Positions 31,396-40,500 of a DNA stretch of 64,000 nt are shown piece after piece; within the stretch, counting starts at the first letter, position 1; the number at the start of each line of letters is the position of its first letter. The DNA comes from a virus, in IMG/VR virus record IMGVR_UViG_3300022890_000011, positions 102,602 through 166,601 of that record; one strand, given 5' to 3'. Under the pieces are notes generated by a model, which was not told where the DNA came from, did not search any database, and saw only the letters and a program-made list of their open reading frames with translations. The position numbers and the translations under genes were made by a program.

Positions 31396-32466
31396 ATGAA
31401 ATCAATACAATACATGGGTAGTAAGAAAAAACTACTCGATCACATTTCAAATATAATAAAAGAATTGCCAGTGTATACTGTATTTGACGGTTTTAGTGGT
31501 TCTGTTAGAGTATCAGAACATCTTAAAAAAGACTATATAGTACATTCTAATGATAAACAATATTTTTCTGAATGTCTTGCAAAATGTTATTTATTGAACA
31601 CTAGAAGTAAGGTTTATTATAAGAAATTTATAGATGAATTAAATTCATTAAAAGGTTATCATGGGTGGTATTCTAAACATTATGGTGGTGTTGTTACTAC
31701 AAGTGAAAAGGGAGACGCCATACAAAGTGATGATAAGAAAAGAATATGGCAAATACATAATGCTATTAGGGTAGATGCCATTAGAGACAAAATTGAAAGT
31801 TATGATATAGATGATATAGAAAAATCTGTTTTACTAACTTCTCTTATAGAAGGCTTGAATAAGGTTTCGAGTGTTGTTGGACATCAAAATGGATATTTAA
31901 AGAATTGGTCTAAAAACTCATATAACAATTTTGTTATGGAGATGCCAGAATTTTGTGTTGATGGTGAATCTCATGAAGTTTATAGGGATGATATTTTTAA
32001 TATATTACCACATATTAAATGTGATCTCGCATATTACGATCCACCTTATGGTACCATCAACAAAAATCTCGTAGTTGCTACAAGATATACCGCATTTTAT
32101 CATTTATGGAATACGTTGGTTTTAAATGATAAACCTGATCTTTTTGGTAAAGCTAATAGGAGATTAGATAGTAAGAAGAATACTGATGATTTTGAAAGAA
32201 ATAAGATAGAGATTATTCTACCTTTATTTGAGAGGTTGTTTAAGGAAACTAATTCTAAATATATTTTATTATCTTATTCTAATAAGAGTTTAGTAAGTAA
32301 AGATCAATTTGAAGAAATCTTCAATAGATTGAATTATAAATATACTTTCAATGAAATTGAACACAAAGATAACACACAATCTACTAGTGCTTCTAAGGAT
32401 AGAAAATGGGTTGATTATGACGAAAACATAAAGTTAAAAGAGTACTTAATATTAATAGAGAAATAA
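31396..32466 (+). CDS. DNA adenine methyltransferase (Dam/D12 class)
   Basis: 356 residues. YMGSKKKLLDHI (6-17) and FDGFSGSVRVSEHL (30-43, SAM-binding motif I) are followed by the catalytic DPPYG at 215-219. Together these mark an N6-adenine methyltransferase of the alpha (D12) class. The start abuts the preceding gene and the stop overlaps the next gene's ATG, so a methyltransferase-partner pair is likely. Its target sequence cannot be read. It may protect phage DNA from host restriction. Confidence 0.88.
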   Translation: MKSIQYMGSKKKLLDHISNIIKELPVYTVFDGFSGSVRVSEHLKKDYIVHSNDKQYFSECLAKCYLLNTRSKVYYKKFIDELNSLKGYHGWYSKHYGGVVTTSEKGDAIQSDDKKRIWQIHNAIRVDAIRDKIESYDIDDIEKSVLLTSLIEGLNKVSSVVGHQNGYLKNWSKNSYNNFVMEMPEFCVDGESHEVYRDDIFNILPHIKCDLAYYDPPYGTINKNLVVATRYTAFYHLWNTLVLNDKPDLFGKANRRLDSKKNTDDFERNKIEIILPLFERLFKETNSKYILLSYSNKSLVSKDQFEEIFNRLNYKYTFNEIEHKDNTQSTSASKDRKWVDYDENIKLKEYLILIEK

Positions 32467-33380
32467 TGGAAGAAAAATTAAAGATACTAAAAAAATGCGT
32501 TTGTCAAGATGGTGAACCTATTATACCTAAAGGTTACAGTGATGAAGAAGTTATGGAAAATCTATACACTTTATTTAACCAAAATCCTATTTCAGAAACA
32601 TTTTTTGATGATTTATATGAGGATTATATTAAAAGAGTTGATATCTCTAAATCTAATAGTGAAATCACAAAAGAAATTAAAGGTGAAATCTATAAAAAAT
32701 TAGGTTGGGATAAACTTAAACCATTTACTATAGTTTTAGATTATGTTGGTTGGGCTTTTGAGACAAAACATATTGCTAGTGAGGCACATAAGAAAAATGG
32801 TGCTATTGGTTTGGTAGATTTTTTCGGTAAAGGTTTCAATACTGATAATTTGAATATTGAGTATAAAATTAGTGTTTGTATTGCGAACATATTTTCTCAA
32901 ATTAATTTAAAACGCGATAAATTAAAATCAAAATCAGAAAAGATAGAACCTTCTAAGTTTAATTCACTTAAAGAAATTGATAAATACTTTGATGTTAGTA
33001 AAGAAATAAAGAAATTCTACAAGGATTCAAATAGATTATTTGAAGAACGTGAACAAGTTTTTAATAAATATGGTGAAACATCTGGTTCTATTCATAGTCC
33101 TATAGACAAAGACCTCAGTAAGATTTTTGATATTTATTGTGAATCTGATTATATTGATAGACACCAAACAGTTGGTTGTGATTATGTTATAAATTCCTGG
33201 ATTGAAAACTTACAATATGATAGATGTAGGATAGATTATTCTGAAAATCAATATCATCCAACAATATCAAAAACAAAAAGAAATTATAAACCTAGTGGTG
33301 CTGCTATTAAAAGGTTATATCAATATTATATGAACAAGGTTATGTTTGAAGAAGTAGCATCATTTGAGTTTGATTGGTAA
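32466..33380 (+). CDS. Unknown protein coupled to the methyltransferase; possible restriction partner
   Basis: 304 residues, starting at the TAATG overlap with the methyltransferase. It has no clear nuclease motif to my eye, though VGWAFETKHIASEAH and YDRCRIDYSENQYH could contain metal-binding residues. The arrangement is that of a restriction-modification pair or a fused regulatory factor. The assignment is by position only. Confidence 0.5.
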   Translation: MEEKLKILKKCVCQDGEPIIPKGYSDEEVMENLYTLFNQNPISETFFDDLYEDYIKRVDISKSNSEITKEIKGEIYKKLGWDKLKPFTIVLDYVGWAFETKHIASEAHKKNGAIGLVDFFGKGFNTDNLNIEYKISVCIANIFSQINLKRDKLKSKSEKIEPSKFNSLKEIDKYFDVSKEIKKFYKDSNRLFEEREQVFNKYGETSGSIHSPIDKDLSKIFDIYCESDYIDRHQTVGCDYVINSWIENLQYDRCRIDYSENQYHPTISKTKRNYKPSGAAIKRLYQYYMNKVMFEEVASFEFDW

Positions 33381-33395
33381 TAGAAAGGTATAAAA

Positions 33396-33824
33396 ATGGA
33401 TGTAGATAAAATAAAAGAGTGGTTAGATTCACCAGAAGGTAAAAAAGATTTTAAGGAATATATGCTTAAGGCGACTAATAAAGACGAACATAGTCAAAAA
33501 AGGTTTCTTAGAGTTGAAAAATATTTAGAAAATTGTGATTTTGATTCTTTAATGGAAAGATTGAAAGATGAACATGGTGATGAATATCGTGATAAATGTT
33601 ATAAGAAAGGATATGAACCTTATAATAATAGAAAATTAAGTCTTTTAATAAAATGGATATGTGACAGATTTGAATCAATAGAAATATCTAAATTAGACTC
33701 AATGTTTTTAGCTGAGACTTATGTATATAAAAGTTACGTGTTCCAATTATTCCAGGGACAAGGATGTTTTTGGAGAGTATCTAAGAGGGTTGGTGATAGT
33801 TATGAATCATTTTTCCAAGTTTAA
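33396..33824 (+). CDS. Protein of unknown function
   Basis: 142 residues, charged (MDVDKIKEWLDSPEGKKDFK at the start), with two cysteines and a hydrophobic C-terminal third. No known domain. The 3' end overlaps the stop of a convergent minus-strand gene by 4 bases. Confidence 0.6.
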   Translation: MDVDKIKEWLDSPEGKKDFKEYMLKATNKDEHSQKRFLRVEKYLENCDFDSLMERLKDEHGDEYRDKCYKKGYEPYNNRKLSLLIKWICDRFESIEISKLDSMFLAETYVYKSYVFQLFQGQGCFWRVSKRVGDSYESFFQV

Positions 33825-34150
33825 ATTAACCCCAATTTATTACCTTGAATTATACTTAACATACCTTCCACATCACTATCATCAAAATCTATGTGTATAA
33901 CATCAGGCCATTTTTTAGTATGATGTATCCATGCGTATGCCTCTGATTTACCAGCCGAATTCTTATTGAATATATAAACATACAATTCACCAAATTTATC
34001 AAAGAATTGGTGCATTGTGGGTGGTATATTTAGATTACAACCGACCTTTTCTAGATTTATTTTTAATTCTTGTAGTTGTTCTAAGTTATGTGTAATTACA
34101 CAAAATTGAGCATTAGAATCTTTTTCATTATATGTTTTTAAATACTTCAT
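33821..34150 (-). CDS. Tagged NKMGLL-family protein
   Basis: 109 residues beginning MKYLKTYNEKDSNAQFCVIT and ending IIQGNKLGLI. It carries both the N-terminal capsid-targeting-like tag and the shared C-terminal motif. The middle is a small alpha/beta domain with segments like those of 51393 and 57604. It is the last gene of the minus-strand fibre block. Function unknown; candidate head-packaged protein. Confidence 0.7.
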   Translation of the reverse strand: MKYLKTYNEKDSNAQFCVITHNLEQLQELKINLEKVGCNLNIPPTMHQFFDKFGELYVYIFNKNSAGKSEAYAWIHHTKKWPDVIHIDFDDSDVEGMLSIIQGNKLGLI

Positions 34151-34488
34151 TAAATATCATCAAAGATTTTTCCACTCCAACCGTCAATTGTTTCAAGTTG
34201 AGTTTTTAATTTACCATAAAATACCACAAATATATCATCTTCAGTTAATTCCTCGTCTGTACATGCGATACTATAGTTATTTGTTATTTCACTACATTTA
34301 ATTGAATCGAAATTTAATTCTCTATCTTCTTTTGATTTGTATAATGTCAGACTTAATTTGATATTATTCTGATCTTTAATTTTATAATATTCTGTGATAT
34401 GACAATATCCACTGTTTGTTGTAAACCCACCGTTTACATTTAAAGTTATACCATTTTCCGTGGTGCTGTTTCCCATAAAAAGTCCCAT
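34150..34488 (-). CDS. Small probable virion protein
   Basis: 112 residues beginning MGLFMGNSTTENGITLNVNG, predicted beta sandwich with a central segment (NIKLSLTLYKSKEDRELN) like small phage neck/tail accessory proteins. It lies between the fibre genes and the tagged gene, in the same direction, overlapping by one base. Structural role inferred from position. Confidence 0.55.
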   Translation of the reverse strand: MGLFMGNSTTENGITLNVNGGFTTNSGYCHITEYYKIKDQNNIKLSLTLYKSKEDRELNFDSIKCSEITNNYSIACTDEELTEDDIFVVFYGKLKTQLETIDGWSGKIFDDI

Positions 34489-34505
34489 TATTTATTTTTA
34501 TTTTT

Positions 34506-36011
34506 TTAGAAATTTTCTAATATATACCAAGTTTTTTCATCACTACAAACTTTAATTGATTCTCCTGCTAAAATATCAACATCAGTAACACCATCTATTA
34601 GATCTACTGATTGAAGTGAGACGACATTTGATTCTGATATATTCTTTACTATATATACATGTCCTGAAATTCTATTTGATGGTAAAGTTATTGTTAATGT
34701 CTCCTCGGATGAAGAAGCTATTATGATATAATCACTTTCGTTTTCTGTGCTACCAATAGTATAATCGGCAACAATACTTCTGTTTTTGTGAATAATTCCT
34801 CCATTTGAAATATCAAAATTTCTACCTGTGTCTTTTAAAGTTACTTCACCTAAATAAACAGTTGATCCACTTACCACGACATCATCACAAGAAATAGTTG
34901 TAGCTGTTAAATTACCTGTAACATCTATATCATTGTCTATCACAACATCACCTAAAGTATTAACTGTGAATATTTCATCATCATTAGAATTAGTTAAGAT
35001 TAAAGGATAATATACCCCTAAAGTATCTTCACCCTTTACATGTATTGTAGAATCAATAGAAGCCGTTCTAATTCCCCATTGGCCTTGACTATTTCTACTT
35101 CCATCTCCACCTGTAATCCAGGTAGTGGGTTCGCTAGAATTGGATCCGAAAGCTGTTGAAAAATGTATATCATTATTTTGAAGTAAAGTACCTCCGCTAT
35201 TTATGCCGAAACCTATTATACCACCGTAGCCTATGTCATTTCTAGTATACATACCCAAAGTAAAACTTTTAGTTTGGTTGTTAGCTCTCCAATTTTGATT
35301 GGATATACCCACATCTAATAATTCTTTTCCATATCTAGCATAATTACTTATTCCTAAGGAAAATCTTCTAGAACCTGAAGTGGAATTAGGTAAAGTTGTT
35401 CCACTATAACCAAAGTTTAAATCAACGTAACCAGATTGTAAAGATTTTCCAAAAGATGTAGTATGGCCTACAGATGTTATATTATCTCCATAATAATTGG
35501 CCTTGACTATTGTTCCTGCATCGGATAAATTATTTCCTGTCCAAATTCCTACCCCTCCGGCATGGTTGGCGCCGATAGACATTTTTAATTTAGTATTAAG
35601 GTCCTGTATAATATTATATCCAATGCAGAAGTCCCATTGACAACCACCAACAACACTATTTACTGCTATAATATGTCCTGGGTTATAAACGATTGTTACT
35701 GCTGTTAGTGCTCTAAAAATTCCATCATTCCAATAAAAACCAGAACTACCAGTTATTTGACTGTCATCATTACCATAAGCTATTTGATTGTCTGTAAGAT
35801 CACCTGAATAAATTGAAGTGGAAGCACTTAAGAAAGCATTTTCATATTGACTTGGTGTATATTTATCATTAACATTCCAAGTACCACTCTCATTTTTATA
35901 ATGTAAATCTTTATCGGAAGATAAAACGTAGAGTGAACCATGACCACCATAAACAATAGGTTCATATGTTTCTTTTAATTGTAAATAATCTTGTATTCTA
36001 AAATAACTCAT
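34506..36011 (-). CDS. Fibre or spike protein with shared head and tip modules
   Basis: 501 residues. It begins MSYFRIQDYLQLKETYEP and soon has the module YVLSSDKDLHYKNESGTWNV shared with the two other fibre genes. The middle contains short repeats and SSNLTW/SSGFYW-type elements. The C-terminal domain (SEETLTITLPSNRISGHVYI, NISESNVVSLQSVDLIDG) is also found in the next gene. Distal fibre or attachment protein; trimeric by analogy. Less AT-rich than surrounding genes. Confidence 0.8.
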   Translation of the reverse strand: MSYFRIQDYLQLKETYEPIVYGGHGSLYVLSSDKDLHYKNESGTWNVNDKYTPSQYENAFLSASTSIYSGDLTDNQIAYGNDDSQITGSSGFYWNDGIFRALTAVTIVYNPGHIIAVNSVVGGCQWDFCIGYNIIQDLNTKLKMSIGANHAGGVGIWTGNNLSDAGTIVKANYYGDNITSVGHTTSFGKSLQSGYVDLNFGYSGTTLPNSTSGSRRFSLGISNYARYGKELLDVGISNQNWRANNQTKSFTLGMYTRNDIGYGGIIGFGINSGGTLLQNNDIHFSTAFGSNSSEPTTWITGGDGSRNSQGQWGIRTASIDSTIHVKGEDTLGVYYPLILTNSNDDEIFTVNTLGDVVIDNDIDVTGNLTATTISCDDVVVSGSTVYLGEVTLKDTGRNFDISNGGIIHKNRSIVADYTIGSTENESDYIIIASSSEETLTITLPSNRISGHVYIVKNISESNVVSLQSVDLIDGVTDVDILAGESIKVCSDEKTWYILENF

Positions 36012-36036
36012 TATATAAAATATTTTCCGTTGTGAT

Positions 36037-37554
36037 TTAAACTACTATATAATCTCCTATTATGTACCAAGTAGTACCATTATTGGTCACTGTGACAGAT
36101 GTGTTAAATGCTAATTCATAGGAAGAAGCACCATCAATATTAGCACTGGAATCAAGGTTCATTTGTGATTCAGTTTCAGATACATTTTTAATTATATAAA
36201 TTTGACCAGTTCTTAAACTAGTACCGGTTAATGTTAAAGTTACTCCATCTTCTCCAGTAAATAAAACAATCATATCTTCATCATTTGAGCCTATAGTATA
36301 ATCTAAAGTTATACCAGTTAATTTATAAATAACACCACCAGAAGATAGATCTAAATTCCTACCATTATCAGATAAAGTTAGATCTCCTAGATGTAAACTA
36401 GAACCACTAGTATATAGATCATCACAATAAACAGTAGTAGCAGTTAAACTACCTGTTACATCAACATCTCCAGCTATAAAAGTAGTACCATCATCAGTTA
36501 CGGAAAAAACCTCACTACTAGAACTATTATCTAATATTAAAACATCAGTAGCGCCAGCTGTTCCTTCTCCTTTCACATGTAAAGTTCCAGTAGGTGTATT
36601 TTCTCGAACACCAACTCTACCTTGGCTACCAACTGTACCATCTCCTCCTGTAATCCACATAGTAGGAGTATCAGAATAAGAACCAATAGCTATAGAATTA
36701 TAAGTATCATTAGTTAAAGATGTATTAGCATCCACTCCATATCCTATAATACCACAAAATTCATTAGAAGCTACTGTATAATTACCAAAACAAAAATTAA
36801 AATCAAGGTTGGTGTTTATGTTATTGTAGTAACCAAGACACATACTATAGGAACTACCACTTATAGTATTAGACACTCCAAAGACAACCCTTTTTTGAGA
36901 ATTGGTGTCATCTTGAACTAAAACATTATAAGTCCCAAAAACAACATCTTTCCATCCTAATGTATTATCAGAACCACAACAAACACATCCTCCTACTACA
37001 TCTAAAGTTTCTCCATATAAAATAGAAGTTTCACTACTATTAGATTGAGTAAAATTATATCCAACCCAAATACCACTGGCATTAGTAAAAGTATGTCCAA
37101 TTGATAATTTATATTCAGGGTGTGTTGTTTGAGTTATACTAGTACCTATCGTAATATTATAATTACTACTATTAGAATTAATCGTAGAATTATTAGCTAT
37201 AATAATAGCTTCATCACTATCATTAATAGTATTATTGTAACTAGCTCTAAAGTCACCAGTCGTAGGATTCCAAGTTAAACTACTATCACCACTTATCTTA
37301 TTAGTAGCATCGCCATAAGCAATATTATATTGATCCATTTGACCATCATAATATTCAGTACTAGCAGATAGGAAATTATTGTTAGCTTGAGTTGTACTGT
37401 AACTATCGGTTAAATTCCAAGATGTACCACTTTCATTAACATAATGAATATGTTTAGTAATATCTGAAGCATATATAGTACCATATGTTAAAGCAGTATT
37501 AACATTAGTAACATATTTCATTTGAAAACAATCTTTTAATCTAAAATATCCCAT
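36037..37554 (-). CDS. Fibre or spike protein, paralogue of 34506-36011
   Basis: 505 residues. The N-terminus MGYFRLKDCFQMKYVTNVNT and HYVNESGTSWNLTDSYS parallel the preceding gene. The middle has Ser/Asn/Thr-rich beta-helix-like repeats, and the C-terminus has EDGVTLTLTGTSLRTGQIYI followed by NVSETESQMNLDSSANIDGA, matching the 34506 tip domain. The pair probably arose by duplication and could give alternative receptor-binding tips. Confidence 0.8.
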   Translation of the reverse strand: MGYFRLKDCFQMKYVTNVNTALTYGTIYASDITKHIHYVNESGTSWNLTDSYSTTQANNNFLSASTEYYDGQMDQYNIAYGDATNKISGDSSLTWNPTTGDFRASYNNTINDSDEAIIIANNSTINSNSSNYNITIGTSITQTTHPEYKLSIGHTFTNASGIWVGYNFTQSNSSETSILYGETLDVVGGCVCCGSDNTLGWKDVVFGTYNVLVQDDTNSQKRVVFGVSNTISGSSYSMCLGYYNNINTNLDFNFCFGNYTVASNEFCGIIGYGVDANTSLTNDTYNSIAIGSYSDTPTMWITGGDGTVGSQGRVGVRENTPTGTLHVKGEGTAGATDVLILDNSSSSEVFSVTDDGTTFIAGDVDVTGSLTATTVYCDDLYTSGSSLHLGDLTLSDNGRNLDLSSGGVIYKLTGITLDYTIGSNDEDMIVLFTGEDGVTLTLTGTSLRTGQIYIIKNVSETESQMNLDSSANIDGASSYELAFNTSVTVTNNGTTWYIIGDYIVV

Positions 37555-40500
37555 TTAAGCATTATATCTTGTTTTTTCTACCCAAGTTCCACCTGAATAA
37601 ACCTCTACGACTAAATCTCTACCAGGCTCTTGGTGATCTATGCCTTGTCTCCAACTACCTTCTGTATTAGTAGGTCCCCAATAAATAAAACCATCTTCAT
37701 CTATATATACATTATCTGAAAATATAGTGGTAGCGCTCAAAGCGGTTATGTCAATATTAGTGGTTGATAGTGTTTCTGTTCCATAATCCCAAGTTAAACC
37801 GCTTTCTGATGTTGCTGTATTTCCACTACCAAACAATATTTCTTTGTCGGTAGCTGTTACACTACCACCAGAACTTCCACTATTAGTTAAATCCCATGTT
37901 GTTCCACTTTCATTCACAAAATAAATGTGACTATCATCTTCGCTAACATAAAGTCCACCATATCCTGTTTGTTCTGTTGGTGTTGCTATATGTGGAAGGA
38001 ATAAAGTGTTATGCACTTTAATAAAATCGTTGTCAAATTCACCATAAATTAAAGGAGTTGTTGTGTTTGAATTTGCGATATATAATTTGTTTGAATAATA
38101 CTCACTATATCCAGCACTATGTCCAATAAACACGTTGCCTGTTCCTCCTGTGTTTATGTATCCTGCACTTCTACCTAAATATGTATTATTATAACCTTCT
38201 TTATTAAATTTACCAGCATAAGCACCAATGAAAGTATTATCTATACCAGTACTAACATATGCAACATGTGTACCTATAAGAACACAATTATTCCCAGCAT
38301 TCTGATAGCCTGCTTGGTAACCTATTGCAACTGTGTAATCAGCGTCTGTAGTATTAGAAGTTGTACCTATAGCTACTAATCCTACACTTTCGGTACCGAT
38401 ACTACCTGCACCTGCACCAATTAACACATTATTGTTACCACTTGTTAATCTACCACCAGTACTATTTCCAATAGCAGTATTATTACCTCCTGTTAATGCG
38501 TCATCTAAAGCATTTGAACCTATAGCAACATTAGCTGTACCTGTATTGTTTGTTAGTGCTAAATAACCTATACCGACACAATAACTTTGTGTATTTGTCT
38601 TTAATGCCCGATAACCTATACCAACATTATATGTTCCACTATTCACATCTCCTGCTTCATAACCAAAATGGACATTGCCTATACCAACACCTTCTATTTC
38701 CATTAGGTTATTTGTACCATCAGAAAATAAGAAATATCCATTATCAGCAATTGTTAAAATACCATTACTTGAACTATTTTGAAATTCTAAAATGTTTGTA
38801 GAACCTGCTGCACCAGAACCTTTAGCAAAAAATGTTGTTCCATCCCAAGTTAAATTACTTGAACCAGTTATTGTATTAGAACCATTTCCAAATGCTATAT
38901 GATCTGTTTCTAAGGATATTGTATTAGCACTTAAAAAATAATCACTTGTTTGTGCAGATGTATAATAATCACTCAAATCAGTTGAACCTGTATCAGTTAA
39001 ATTAAAAGTATTTCCACTTTCATCAACAAAATATGGTAGTGCATTTATTGCATTTACATAAAACCCACCATATCCTGTTTGTTCTGTTGGTGTAGAAATT
39101 AAAGGTAAGAATAAACTATTGTGTATTCTAATATGATTACTTGAAAAATCACCATGAATTAAAGGTGTAGTAGTATTTGTATTTGCAATATAAAGTTTAC
39201 TGCTTCCTAATTCATCACTACCAGCATCATAACCAATAAAGACATTTGATGAACCAGTTGTATTGTTACCGGTATGATATCCAATTGCGGTATTTTTTTC
39301 TCCAGTCACCACGTCCTCCAATGCACCTATACCTAAAGCAACATTATATTGAGCACTTACAACTTTGTAAAGTGATCTAGTACCAATCCCTATATTATAT
39401 GAACCATCTGTACAAGCGTTTCCAGATTCTCTTCCTGTAAAAAAATTAAAGAAACCTGATCTTAAATTGGCTCCTGCATTATCTCCAATACAAATATTTT
39501 CATCACCATCAATTAAATCATAACCTGATTGGTAACCAATTAAAATGTTTTTAAATCCTTCCGTTACTTTATAACCCGCAAGATTTCCAATTAAAACATT
39601 GTTATATCCAGTTGTTATCGCCGAACCAGTATTGTGTCCTAATATAACATTATTAGCACCTGTAAAACCAACGGCATCACCTGATTTATAACCAATGGCT
39701 AAATTACTTGCACCATAACAATTTTTAAGTGAATCTGTTCCAATTCCTATACCATTGGTAGCACCTGTAGTACTTTGACCCGCACCATGACCGATATAAA
39801 TAGTCTCACTAGCAAGATTATTATATCCAGCCAAATATCCTATCGATATATTATAATCACCTGATATATTCTCGTATCCAGAAGCATAACCAAATGCAAG
39901 ATTACCAAGACCATCTGAATTTGAGTAACCTGCTTCATAACCAAAAAAATTGTTGTAATTAGCAATATTTGAATATCCTGCTTGATAACCAATAATAACA
40001 TTATTTATACCATCTACATTTGAATATCCTGCACTATTACCAATAAACGTATTATTTTCACCTCCCTCAGTATATACTCCTGCATATGCACCTATAAATG
40101 TATTTGATGCACCATCTGTAAGAGCATTTCCAGCCGCAGCACCAAAAATAGCGTTATACAATCCAGTCATTGTGAGGTTTCCAGCATTTAATCCAATTGC
40201 TGCCGATGTTGCAACACCACTTTGTATATTTAATCTACCATTAATATATAAAGATTCATCATTGTATGATAAATTACTTGAGCCACTTATTTCATTTGAA
40301 CCAGAACCGAATGCAATTTGGTCTGTAGCCAAAGATATTGTTGTCGCTGATAAAAAGTTAGCACTTGTTTGTGCAGATGTATAATAACCACTTAAATCAG
40401 TTGTTCCCGTATCAGTTAAATCCCATGTACTACCACTTTCGTTTATGAAATAAATATGACTGTTAGCTGTATCAACATATAAACCACCATAACCAACTTG

